DNA of 41,069 nucleotides from Pseudomonadota bacterium (GTDB taxonomy: Bacteria > Myxococcota_A > Polyangia > Fen-1088): the NCBI GenBank assembly GCA_017881245.1, contig JADGRC010000159.1, positions 1 through 41,069 on the forward strand. The letters are read 5' to 3'. A program made the translations under genes and the position numbers. How positions within the stretch are numbered: the stretch's first letter is position 1; each line of letters opens with the position of its first letter. Shown here piece after piece: positions 24,617-34,140 of the stretch. The notes below the pieces were generated by a model. The model worked only from the letters and a program-made list of their open reading frames with translations. It had not been told where the DNA came from and searched no databases.

Positions 24617-25825
24617 CTACTTACGGACTTTGTAGATCACGTAAATCAGCGAGAGCCACGCGACCGCCGCAACGCCAGACAAATCGGCCGGGAAATGACC
24701 GTGCTGGGAAGCGATCGGGTGCCAGGTGATCACGTACAGCGCGTAGATGAGAAGGATGAGCACGCCTGTGGTGAATCCGACCAGGCTCCCGCCGAACAGC
24801 CAGAACGCGAGGAAGGGCGCCACCACACACCCGGTGTACTGCACACCAAAGCCCGACGCTGCCACCAAGAATCCAGCGAAGCAGAGCGCCAGGATGCGAT
24901 ATGCGTCGAAGGATCGCCTGGCAAACGCCATCAGGAACGCGGCGAACAGGAAGGAGAGCACCATGAGCACGGCGCCCCCGTGCAGCAGGTACCACTGGTC
25001 GAGGCCGCCGAGCGCGAGCTCCCAGCTCGGCAGGCTATATCTCGTCGCAAGACGCAATGACCGCAACCAAAGCTCGACCCCCCAATACTCTGGCTGTGAG
25101 CCGTAGCCGAAGACATTGAGCAGAAATGCGCTGCGCTGCGGACTGGAGAAGCGCACCAGCGCGACCGCGAAAGGTATCGCGGCCACCGCGCCGCCGAGGA
25201 CATAGAAGACCAGCTGTTTGAGGTTGCGGCAGCGCGTGGCCAAAGGGGCCAACACCACCACCGGGATCAGTTTCACGTTCAGCGCGAGGCCAATGCTGAG
25301 TCCGGCTAAAAATGCTCGCTCGCCCGTTTCGAAGAAGTAGGCGGCGAGCAGCGCGAAGAAGAAATACATCGCGTCGGTGTTGCCGTGATAGGCGCTGATC
25401 AGGATCGAGGACAGGGACACCGCATAGGCGGCCACGGCCGCCACAGCCAACCTAGGAGAGCCGCGCTTCTTCCAGATGGAAAAAAGCAGTGCTCCGATCC
25501 CGAACTCGGCAAGCAGAGACGGGATCTTGAACAAATGCGCAAACATCAGACCCGCGATCTCGGCCTTCTGCCAGCGATAGACCACTGCTCCCCACAGTCC
25601 CATCAAAGGCGGATGGTTGAACCCGGAATTCAGGGTGTACGTGTGGCCCAAGCCGTACACCGAGACCAGATTGCCGAAGGTGCGCCAGGTTCGAATGTCA
25701 TTCGACCCCTCCGACATCCACCAAATGAGGAGGCGTGCTCCATATCCCACGGCTGCAAGGGTCCAGAGCAAGCGGGTGGACCAGAGCGCGCTCCAGACCC
25801 GACCGCGAAACGACGGCCCGTTCAT
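24617..25825 (-). CDS. GT-C-like membrane protein (GT87/DUF2029-like topology)
   Basis: A 402-residue integral membrane protein with about ten hydrophobic segments. An early loop has EGSNDIRTWRTFGNLVSVYG and NSGFNHPPLMGLWGAVVY (N-H-P-P-L near residue 70), followed by SAYHGNTDAMYFFFALLAAY and LGLALNVKLIPVVVLAPL-like segments. These features occur in polyprenyl-phosphate mannosyltransferase-like GT-C proteins. The frame is open upstream to 26065, but the ATG at 25825 is chosen because upstream codons only shadow a dienelactone hydrolase fragment. That ATG overlaps the TGA of the fragment. It is the only gene on the minus strand in this part of the glycosylation block; specificity is unknown. 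Confidence 0.78.
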   Translation of the reverse strand: MNGPSFRGRVWSALWSTRLLWTLAAVGYGARLLIWWMSEGSNDIRTWRTFGNLVSVYGLGHTYTLNSGFNHPPLMGLWGAVVYRWQKAEIAGLMFAHLFKIPSLLAEFGIGALLFSIWKKRGSPRLAVAAVAAYAVSLSSILISAYHGNTDAMYFFFALLAAYFFETGERAFLAGLSIGLALNVKLIPVVVLAPLATRCRNLKQLVFYVLGGAVAAIPFAVALVRFSSPQRSAFLLNVFGYGSQPEYWGVELWLRSLRLATRYSLPSWELALGGLDQWYLLHGGAVLMVLSFLFAAFLMAFARRSFDAYRILALCFAGFLVAASGFGVQYTGCVVAPFLAFWLFGGSLVGFTTGVLILLIYALYVITWHPIASQHGHFPADLSGVAAVAWLSLIYVIYKVRK

Positions 25826-26022
25826 CCGAGCTTCGGGGGAACGGCGGAGGCTGGTTGCTGTTGTTGGGAAGACGTGACCGGGATGAACGCGTGGCTCGCG
25901 TCGCATTTCTCGAAGAAGAACACGAGCCCCGAATAGGAACCGCCCGCGGTCGGCTGAAACCGATGGATGCGCATGCTCCCAGTCGGCGTCCGGAGGTCGA
26001 CGAAGTCTTCGCGAATCGGCAT
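25822..26022 (-). pseudogene. N-terminal fragment of a dienelactone hydrolase family gene
   Basis: A 66-codon frame starts MPIREDFVDLRTPTGSMRI, then HRFQPTAGGSYSGLVFFFEK. This is the typical N-terminus of bacterial dienelactone hydrolase-like proteins (PTG-x-MR, P-x-x-G-x-YPG-(I/L)V). After residue 38 the similarity stops and an unrelated Ser/Gln-rich tail runs to a TGA at 25822-25824. The catalytic Cys/Ser, Asp and His regions are absent, so it cannot be active. It probably marks an old deletion junction. Its end overlaps the start of the GT-C-like gene. Confidence 0.6.
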
Positions 26023-26189
26023 GAAGCCGAAACCCTACACCAACCCGCGGCGGTCGCAGACACACCCGGCAACCCAGCCCGATTTCGAACGGGTGAGCTG
26101 CCGGGTCAGGGCCTCAAGGAATGGTCACCATTCAACGTTGTCGATAGGCCCCATTACCGAGCCCGTGGAAGGACAGGTTAGCCGCCTCA

Positions 26190-26350
26190 TGGTTCTGATC
26201 GTCTTCAGCGAGCCGGGCGTGGAAGACGCCCTTACGCCATGCGCACACGACCGCCAGTTAGAAGCGGACGAGGGCGCTGGAGTTGGTCACGACGCCGTAG
26301 TAGCCGTAGTGACTGCGCAGCTTGCTTGCGAGCATGCGCTTGCTGCGCGC
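26190..26350 (-). pseudogene. Remnant of a group II intron reverse transcriptase/maturase C-terminus
   Basis: On the minus strand one frame reads ARSKRMLASKLRSHYGYYGV, then VTNSSALVRF, a TAA (26258-26260), then LAVVCAWRKGVF. This matches the thumb/maturase end of group II intron proteins (L-x-x-K-L-R-x-H-Y-x-Y-Y-G-V-x-x-N, L-x-x-F, then V...W-R-K-W), with the stop replacing an aromatic residue after the conserved Phe. Only about 45 codons survive. No intact catalytic YADD region or intron RNA structure was seen nearby. The rest of 26023-26450 shows no recognisable gene. Confidence 0.55.
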
Positions 26351-26450
26351 CGAGCGGGTCGTGCCGGTGCGTACCCGGCGCCCCGGATGACCGGCTGGCG
26401 AGGGACAGAGGCACGGCCGGCGATGAGCCTCCCGGCACCGGCGACGAAGC

Positions 26451-26759
26451 CTACGCAGCGATCTTTCGCCGGGGGACCAGGCTCACCTTCAGGTCAAGGT
26501 CCAGGGCATGCGATGCTTTGGCGAGCGTCTCCAGGGTAAGGCCCGTGTTGTCGGCATCGAGCATCCGGTAGACCACTGGCCGGCTGGTTCGCATCATTCG
26601 GGCCATCATGGCGGGGGTAACCTTCCGACGCGTCATCGCCGCGCGAAGCTGATCCGCGATGACCTTCTTGCGGGTCGCGAGCCGGACGTCCTCCAACTCG
26701 CCCAGTTCCTCGAACAAGGACTCGAGCGTAGATCCCTTGCGGGCGTTTGGATTTTTCAT
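26451..26759 (-). CDS. higA: HigA-like XRE-family antitoxin
   Basis: A 102-residue helix-turn-helix protein: LRAAMTRRKVTPAMMARMMR followed by TSRPVVYRMLDADNTGLTLE, with LETLAKASHALDLDLKVSLV closing the fold. The N-terminal 30 residues are charged. It follows the toxin gene with an ATGA overlap (ATG at 26759 inside the toxin TGA region), the reversed toxin-first order of HigBA. It should neutralise the toxin and repress the operon. Confident as an XRE antitoxin; the name HigA is by analogy. Confidence 0.85.
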   Translation of the reverse strand: MKNPNARKGSTLESLFEELGELEDVRLATRKKVIADQLRAAMTRRKVTPAMMARMMRTSRPVVYRMLDADNTGLTLETLAKASHALDLDLKVSLVPRRKIAA

Positions 26760-27124
26760 TTGTTCTCCTCCACTTCCTTCTGGCGTTTACGCGCGATCTC
26801 GATTTCACCGGGTGGCGTTTTCTGCGATTTCTTCGTGAACCCGTGGAGCAGCCACATGACCCCATCTTCGACACAGAAAAAGACGCGATAGATGTTGCCC
26901 TGGACCTTGGTCCGAACTTCAAAGAGGCCACGCCCAAATCCGTCGACCAGTGGAAGGCCGACTGGCCAGCGCCATTCCACTCGACCGATATCGACCCCGA
27001 TCGCTCGCCGAACGATCGGCGACTGGCCTTTGAGCCACCCTCGAACCGGTTCGGAACCCGATGCGGACATGTAGAAGCGGCATGCAATGGTCGGTTGCTC
27101 TTCGCCTTTGGCAGGCTTGATCAT
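26756..27124 (-). CDS. higB: HigB-like toxin (RelE superfamily, phage-derived Gp49-like)
   Basis: A 122-residue protein from the ATG at 27124; a GTG at 27151 adds nine residues. Features are ACRFYMSASGSEPVRGWLKG, IGVDIGRVEWRWPVGLPLVD, FGRGLFEVRTKVQGNIYRVF and a GVMWLLHGFTKKSQKTP segment, with the closing IEIARKRQKEV helix. This is the pattern of the Gp49-like/DUF891 branch of HigB mRNA interferases, which cut mRNA on the ribosome. A GGAGA purine run precedes the ATG. It is encoded before its antitoxin with an overlap. The expected basic and aromatic residues of the active surface (R-x-x-x-F, H-G-F-x-K-K) are present, so it looks intact. Confidence 0.85.
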   Translation of the reverse strand: MIKPAKGEEQPTIACRFYMSASGSEPVRGWLKGQSPIVRRAIGVDIGRVEWRWPVGLPLVDGFGRGLFEVRTKVQGNIYRVFFCVEDGVMWLLHGFTKKSQKTPPGEIEIARKRQKEVEENK

Positions 27125-27340
27125 CTCGCATTCTCCGTCGGAGTGTACCAATAAAGATTCAGCTCCCTCAAGTCATTTCTTTCCGGCGACCACTACGTGG
27201 TTGCAGCGGTACACAACCTGGACCCCGCAAGACCTGCACGAGTTCGAAGCAGCACTGACCGCGCAGCGTGTCGCTGACGCGAAGTTGTGGTCCTGAAAGC
27301 TTACGGATCGGGGTCGGAGAAGGGCTCGTGGCGTGCGCCA
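27125..27340. other. Intergenic region with a possible short gene fragment
   Basis: Nothing firm here. On the plus strand, the end of a short frame, WTPQDLHEFEAALTAQRVAD then AKLWS and a stop (about 27226-27296), looks protein-like but belongs to no family I recognise. A CTCCG-T-CGGAG palindrome (27133-27143) lies at the start of higB and overlaps its ribosome site; it could be an operator. Confidence 0.3.
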
Positions 27341-27796
27341 CTATGCGCCGGTAGGAATATCGAAATGAAGCACGTCTTCCCGCGTCCCCAACGATTCGTA
27401 AAGGCGAATGGCCGGATCGTCGACCAGGTCAGCCTGCACGAACATGACGTGGGCGCCACGTTCTTTTGCGATGCGCCCGAGCGCGCGTATGAGCCCCGTC
27501 GCCACGCCCTTGCGGCGATCTCCCGCGCGCACCGCGAGGTCGTAGATGTAGACCTCGCTCCGGGCTTGTTCGAATTTCTCGAGCTCGTATGCGGCCAGCC
27601 CGCCCACGACCTGCGCCCCTTGCAAGGCCGCCAAGGCGATGAAGTGGGGTTTCCTGAGCAGGGCGTCCAAGTACGCGTCGCTCGGCACGGCGCCTTGATA
27701 GGTTTCGGTCTCGCCGAACGCTTCGCCGAATACCGCGAGCAGGGCTTTTAGAACGGACACGTCGGAATGGCCGAGGTGCTTGAACGTATACTCCAC
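27341..27796 (-). CDS. AAC(3)-I family aminoglycoside N-acetyltransferase-like GNAT enzyme
   Basis: A 151-residue GNAT protein. The acetyl-CoA-binding region is YDLAVRAGDRRKGVATGLIR (R/Q-x-x-G-x-A). Family-specific stretches are KPHFIALAALQGAQVVGGLA, AYELEKFEQARSEVYIYDLA, HVMFVQADLVDDPAIRLYES and the end VLHFDI, all closely resembling AAC(3)-Ia, which acetylates the 3-amino group of gentamicin-type aminoglycosides. The start is a GTG at 27796; no in-frame ATG lies upstream. It is monocistronic, between HigBA and a lipoprotein gene, with no integron attC site or insertion sequence visible. It could be a true resistance determinant or a chromosomal relative with another amine substrate. Confidence 0.85.
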   Translation of the reverse strand: MEYTFKHLGHSDVSVLKALLAVFGEAFGETETYQGAVPSDAYLDALLRKPHFIALAALQGAQVVGGLAAYELEKFEQARSEVYIYDLAVRAGDRRKGVATGLIRALGRIAKERGAHVMFVQADLVDDPAIRLYESLGTREDVLHFDIPTGA

Positions 27797-27841
27797 GATG
27801 GCAAAACCCTAGCATCCGCCCGGACACTCCGGCCCTGGAGT

Positions 27842-28714
27842 TTAGGGAAACATGGGGCACTGGCCGCCCACGGACACCTCGCAGGCGATCGGTGAAATCT
27901 GAATGCCGTAAGCGTTGCAGCACTTGAGCCCGGACTTGCAATCCATATCAGCTGCGCAGGCAGCGCCCACGCCGCCGTTGCCGGGAATGCAGGAGGTGTT
28001 GGCCGTCGTATCCGTCCCGTTCTGGGCAGCCACGCACGCGCTGGGATACGTTCGGCCGTCGCAACCGCAGACCGCCGCAGGACTGCAGGCGACGCCGCCC
28101 GCCAACCGCGCCAGGCAATGACCCTGTTGATCCCCCGCTCCGCAGGTAAAGCCCGCGAAGTGGCAATACTCGAGCGGACCGCATTGGACGCCGGCGATAC
28201 CAGCACACGCCCGGCCGACGGTTCCACCCGCTCCGCCCGCTCCGCCCGCTCCGCCGCCGCGACCGCCCGTCGCGCCCGCCGATCCGGCGTGGCCCGCGGC
28301 GGCGTTGGCCCCTACACCACCGCCCCCCGCGTATCCGCCGACGCCCGAACCGCCGACGGCCCCGCCCGCGCCGGCCCCATCGCTGTTGCCAACACCACCG
28401 GCCGTGCCCCCATGACCGGCCCCCCCTGCCGAGCCAGCGCTTCCTCCGGCACCGCCATCTGCGCGAACTCCTCCTCCGCTTGCGTTGCCACCGCTGCCGA
28501 CCGCGCCACCCGTTCCAAGAATGCCGCCGGTGCCGGCTCGCCCTCCTCCGCCGTCGTCTCCACCGCTCCCAGGTGCAGCACCGCCACTCCCTGTTCCGGC
28601 GTGATCAGCGGCTTGGCCCCCACTGCCCCCACCGTCTGGGGCGCCATGACCGGCTGTCGATCCGCAACCCGCAACGACGAGAGTCATGACCCCGACAACA
28701 AGAACTCTTTGCAT
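27842..28714 (-). CDS. Gly-rich lipoprotein with C-terminal Kazal-like domain
   Basis: A 290-residue lipoprotein. The signal peptide QRVLVVGVMTLVVAGC ends in a lipobox with Cys17. A roughly 140-residue tract of GG-x-GG repeats (about 25-165) follows, then a cysteine-rich domain: CAGIAGVQCGPLEYC, FTCGAGDQQGHC, VCGCDGRTYPSACVA and a last TSCIPGNGGVGAACAADMDC segment. CGCDG(R/K)TY-x-x-x-C is the Kazal protease-inhibitor hallmark, and such Gly-rich/Kazal lipoproteins are familiar from myxobacterial genomes. The ATG at 28714 is preferred to an upstream TTG at 28720. The glycine tract makes a long shadow frame on the plus strand. It is probably a surface protein; the target is unknown. Confidence 0.8.
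   Translation of the reverse strand: MQRVLVVGVMTLVVAGCGSTAGHGAPDGGGSGGQAADHAGTGSGGAAPGSGGDDGGGGRAGTGGILGTGGAVGSGGNASGGGVRADGGAGGSAGSAGGAGHGGTAGGVGNSDGAGAGGAVGGSGVGGYAGGGGVGANAAAGHAGSAGATGGRGGGAGGAGGAGGTVGRACAGIAGVQCGPLEYCHFAGFTCGAGDQQGHCLARLAGGVACSPAAVCGCDGRTYPSACVAAQNGTDTTANTSCIPGNGGVGAACAADMDCKSGLKCCNAYGIQISPIACEVSVGGQCPMFP
28227..28253. repeat. Tandem 9-bp repeat CCCGCTCCG x3
   Basis: Three perfect copies of CCCGCTCCG in the glycine-rich coding tract of the lipoprotein. Being a multiple of three, slippage would change the length of the linker by Gly-Gly-Ala units and keep the frame. Confidence 0.8.
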
Positions 28715-29031
28715 TGCCAAGAGTGAGAAGCAAACATAGTGCCGGCGGCGCGAGCCTTGGGTTGCCCGTGCTTCCGGGCCTCAACGCTCCTCTTCGGGGC
28801 CTCGCCAGCGCGGCCCCCTCAGAAGTCTGAGAGTCGTGTCCCGTCGCCAGAGGGCGGCTCGATTTACTCGCCCCCGGCGATATCCTATTGTGATTCGCCG
28901 GAGTCTGGGGAACCGAGACATTCCTGTCGCGCTTCGAGGCGCCGTCGGGTGCACAGCGCCTGGGAAACGCCTGGAACGCCTGATCGGATCATCGTTTGAT
29001 CAGAGGCGCGGAGATTGCTTGTTTGCGTACC
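28715..29031. promoter_or_regulatory. Divergent intergenic region with a possible sigma-70 promoter
   Basis: A 317-bp gap with no gene. On the plus strand TTTACT (28863-28868) and TATTGT (28886-28891) are separated by 17 bp and could drive the small envelope-protein gene about 140 bp downstream. Nothing else was seen on either strand. Confidence 0.3.
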
Positions 29032-29610
29032 ATGCGCCTGGTCGCCCTTTCCCTTATCGCTCTCGCGTTCTCATTCCACCTGCCTGCCGCGCGGGCCGAC
29101 GAGGAAATTCCCCGGCGCCAACTTCCCCGTCGCTACGTGATCGCGTTCGAGCTCGGATTGCTCAGGCCTCCCGATCACCTGATCTATGCGGGGACGGATG
29201 GCGGCGTCTGGCACCCGCCGGAATACGCGGGCGTGGTTGTCGACGGACGCGTGCTACCGCACCTCCACCTCGACGGACAATTCGGCCTCAACTTCGTCGT
29301 GGGCTGGATGGCCTCCTTCTCGGCCCGCCTGGCCGCCGAAGTCTCCCGGGTGACGGTTTCCATCGGGGCGGGGCCCCTGATCGCGTCGGGGACCGGAGCC
29401 GAAGGACGCCCGGCAGCGACCTATGCCGATACGGACGTCTCCGCGATCATTCACTTCGATGGTCCGTTCGTCCTTCTGTTCCGCGCCGGTGCGGCCTGGG
29501 CGCTCGGCGATCGGGGCGGACCCATGTGCGGTGTCGACACGTGTACTCCCTATCTCGCGCGCGGCGATCGGATCACGTTCGTGCGTCTGGGCATTGGGGG
29601 CTCCTTCTGA
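29032..29610 (+). CDS. Secreted or outer-membrane protein of unknown function
   Basis: A 192-residue protein from the ATG at 29032, where a clear signal peptide begins (MRLVALSLIALAFSFHLPAA, cleavage after ARA). The mature part alternates hydrophobic and polar residues in strand-like stretches (YVIAFELGLLRPPDHLIYAG, FGLNFVVGWMASFSARLAAE, RITFVRLGIGGSF), ending in an aromatic residue, which suits a small outer-membrane beta-barrel. A MCGVDTC pair could form a disulfide. I do not recognise the family. The upstream extension of the frame (28996) lacks a signal peptide and is not used. Confidence 0.6.
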   Translation: MRLVALSLIALAFSFHLPAARADEEIPRRQLPRRYVIAFELGLLRPPDHLIYAGTDGGVWHPPEYAGVVVDGRVLPHLHLDGQFGLNFVVGWMASFSARLAAEVSRVTVSIGAGPLIASGTGAEGRPAATYADTDVSAIIHFDGPFVLLFRAGAAWALGDRGGPMCGVDTCTPYLARGDRITFVRLGIGGSF

Positions 29611-29711
29611 CCGGCCCCACCTCGTCGCGGAACAGAAATCGGATTTGCTCTGCGAACGGATTTATTGCGGCGGACAGGCATTCGGATCCCTGGTAACCCC
29701 GTTGTTGCTAG

Positions 29712-29731
29712 GTGTACATTACGATGTACAC
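29712..29731. promoter_or_regulatory. Perfect palindromic operator (TGTACA core) of the Phd/VapC operon
   Basis: Arms GTGTACAT (29712-29719) and ATGTACAC (29724-29731) are perfect inverted repeats around a TACG spacer, 7 bp before the antitoxin ATG (29739). YefM/Phd-type antitoxins are known to bind TGTACA palindromes in the yefM-yoeB operator, so this is very probably the autoregulatory site. It lies where a promoter -10 or transcript start would be. Confidence 0.7.
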
Positions 29732-29738
29732 TTATCCC

Positions 29739-30017
29739 ATGCCAAAGGTCTACTCGGTCGCCAGCGCCAGAGCTCATCTACCTGAGATCCTCGACGACGT
29801 TGAGGCGGGAAACGACGTGCACCTCAGTCGGCGCGGTCGTCTGGTGGCGGTCGTGCTCTCCAGCAACCAGTACGAGATACTCCGGGGGACGCGGCCAGAT
29901 TTTGCGACGGCCTATCACGGATTTCTCGAGCGTCATTCTATTGGTGATATCGGGTTGGACCCTGATTTCTCTTCCTCGCTTCGTGACCGGAATTCTGGCC
30001 GCCGGGTTCGGCTGTGA
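29739..30017 (+). CDS. Phd/YefM family antitoxin
   Basis: A 92-residue protein beginning MPKVYSVASARAHLPEILDD, then VEAGNDVHLSRRGRLVAVVL and SSNQYEILRG. This is the Phd/YefM DNA-binding fold (A-R-x-x-L-x-x-(I/L)-L-x-x-V, then S/T-R-x-G-R-x-V-A-V). The C-terminal third (FATAYHGFLERHSIGDIGLD) should bind the toxin. Frames open at 29712 and 29724, but those starts lie inside the palindromic operator, so the ATG at 29739 is chosen. It overlaps the toxin gene by GTGA. It pairs a Phd-type antitoxin with a PIN toxin, a combination also present at 13215-13861. Confidence 0.85.
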   Translation: MPKVYSVASARAHLPEILDDVEAGNDVHLSRRGRLVAVVLSSNQYEILRGTRPDFATAYHGFLERHSIGDIGLDPDFSSSLRDRNSGRRVRL

Positions 30018-30433
30018 CCCTCAGGTACCTATTGGACACGGCGATTGTTTCGGAACCAGTGACGAAGAAACCGAATCGGAAGGTCATCAAGCGGCTGGAC
30101 CAGAACGGTATCTATTGCGCACTGGCCGCGCCCGTTTGGCACGAGTTGGTCTACGGTTGTGACTGCCTGCCTCAAGGGAAGCGCCGAACCGCGCTTGAGG
30201 AATACCTACAAACTGTGATCCGTGCTTCCTTCCCCATTCTGCCTTACGACGAGGTGGCGGCTGCCTGGCATGGAAGGGAGAGGGCCCGCCTGGAAGACCT
30301 TGGTCGGGCGGCGCCGTACGTCGATGGACAGATCGCGGCAGTCGCCCGGACCCAGGACTTGGTCCTCGTGACGTCCAATACAAAGCACTTTGCGGCGTTC
30401 GAAGGCCTCACGGTCATAAACTGGATGACCTGA
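30014..30433 (+). CDS. vapC: VapC-type PIN-domain ribonuclease toxin
   Basis: A 139-residue PIN protein starting at a GTG (30014) that overlaps the antitoxin stop. Active-site acids are Asp8 (YLLDTAIVSE), Glu44 (APVWHELVYG) and Asp104 (PYVDGQIAAVA), with LVTSNTKHF at the fourth position (Asn122), the usual form in FitB/VapC-like proteins. The ending is FEGLTVINWMT, the conserved final strand. It is probably an intact RNase controlled by the upstream Phd-like antitoxin and the palindromic operator. Confidence 0.9.
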   Translation: MTLRYLLDTAIVSEPVTKKPNRKVIKRLDQNGIYCALAAPVWHELVYGCDCLPQGKRRTALEEYLQTVIRASFPILPYDEVAAAWHGRERARLEDLGRAAPYVDGQIAAVARTQDLVLVTSNTKHFAAFEGLTVINWMT

Positions 30434-30578
30434 CGTTCTCCACTTGCGTGCCCACGATTCGCCGCCCGGGAAGGACTTCGGGAAGCACACGGGCATCCCT
30501 CCCTTTTCGGGAGCTCCACTGGAATGATTCGAGTGCTGCCCGCCTCTGCGCGCGCCGGGTGGTAACCTTTCCGCGCCG

Positions 30579-31199
30579 ATGTTGTCCGCCGCCGAGTACC
30601 ACATGCGCGAGCCGCTTCCGATATATCGAATCCAGGAGGCCATATTCGACTTCTGTCGCGACCTCCCGGACGTGGCCATCTTTGGCGCGCAGGCGGTCAA
30701 TCTGTACGTACAGGAATCGCGAATGACCCAGGACGTCGACATCCTGTGCGCCGAGCCGTCAACGGTGGCCACGGCACTGAGCCAGCGCCTGGGCCAGTTG
30801 TTTCACATCGCCACGCGCGTGCGCGAGCTTCGCCCCGGGAAGGCCTATCGCGTCTTTCAGCTTCGCTCCGAGGGGAGTCGTCACTTGGCTGATCTTCGAC
30901 TTGCGGAATTCCCGCTAACGGATCTCGTCGAGCGCGATGGAATTCACTACGTGGGATTGCCCATCTTGACGGCCCTGAAGGTGTCCGCCCTTGCCAAGCG
31001 ACGTCTGGCGCCCAAGGGCGCGACGGATCTTGCGGATCTGAGACGGCTTCTGCAGGCTCATCCGGAGTTGCGCGACGAGACGGGAGGGGTCGCCGACGCA
31101 ATTGGTGTTGTGGGAGGCGGCGACAAAGAGTTGCGTCAATGGCACGACCTACTCGCTGAGCCCGTAGTGACCGACGCGGACAGCGACGAGGGCTATTGA
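30579..31199 (+). CDS. Nucleotidyltransferase domain protein (AbiEii/MNT-like)
   Basis: A 206-residue protein with a Pol-beta-type nucleotidyltransferase core: DVAIFGAQAVNLYVQESRMT then QDVDIL (Gly36, Asp52, Asp54), an RHLADLRLAEFP strand that could hold the third acid, and a helical C-terminal half (LPILTALKVSALAKRRLAPK, GATDLADLRRLLQ), as in AbiEii-type proteins. Such proteins act as type IV toxins or antitoxin-like modifiers. No HEPN or AbiEi partner is adjacent; the nearest gene is the VapC toxin, 145 bp upstream. It may start at the ATG at 30579 or at 30603. It differs clearly from the nucleotidyltransferase at 14167-14637. Confidence 0.75.
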   Translation: MLSAAEYHMREPLPIYRIQEAIFDFCRDLPDVAIFGAQAVNLYVQESRMTQDVDILCAEPSTVATALSQRLGQLFHIATRVRELRPGKAYRVFQLRSEGSRHLADLRLAEFPLTDLVERDGIHYVGLPILTALKVSALAKRRLAPKGATDLADLRRLLQAHPELRDETGGVADAIGVVGGGDKELRQWHDLLAEPVVTDADSDEGY

Positions 31200-31276
31200 C
31201 TAGCAATGATCGTGGAGGGTCACCAAATAATCCGCCGCTACGTTTCCGGACCAACAACATGTGGTTTCGGCGGCGC

Positions 31277-31303
31277 GGCGCCTTGACTCTCGACAGAGGC
31301 GCC
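31277..31303 (+). terminator. Inverted repeat with T-rich tail, possible terminator
   Basis: GGCGCCT (31277-31283) and AGGCGCC (31297-31303) form a perfect 7-bp GC-rich stem with a 13-base loop, followed by CTTTCCTCTT. It lies 78 bp after the nucleotidyltransferase stop and just before acnA, so it may end the accessory transcript, or lie in the acnA leader. The pyrimidine tail is not a pure T-run. Confidence 0.4.
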
Positions 31304-31325
31304 CTTTCCTCTTAAGACTTCCCCT

Positions 31326-34064
<2,739 letters not shown>

Positions 34065-34140
34065 GGCACTCGTAGTGGCGCGCGGGCATCATCGGCGTGT
34101 CGTCCACATTGCCAGTTACCCTTCTACCGTCCCTCGCGTG

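Noticed and set aside
28118-28726. Plus-strand 202-codon frame over the Gly-rich lipoprotein
   Set aside because: It comes from the GC-rich glycine tract; no start context or protein-like pattern, and the opposite frame has a lipobox and Kazal cysteines.
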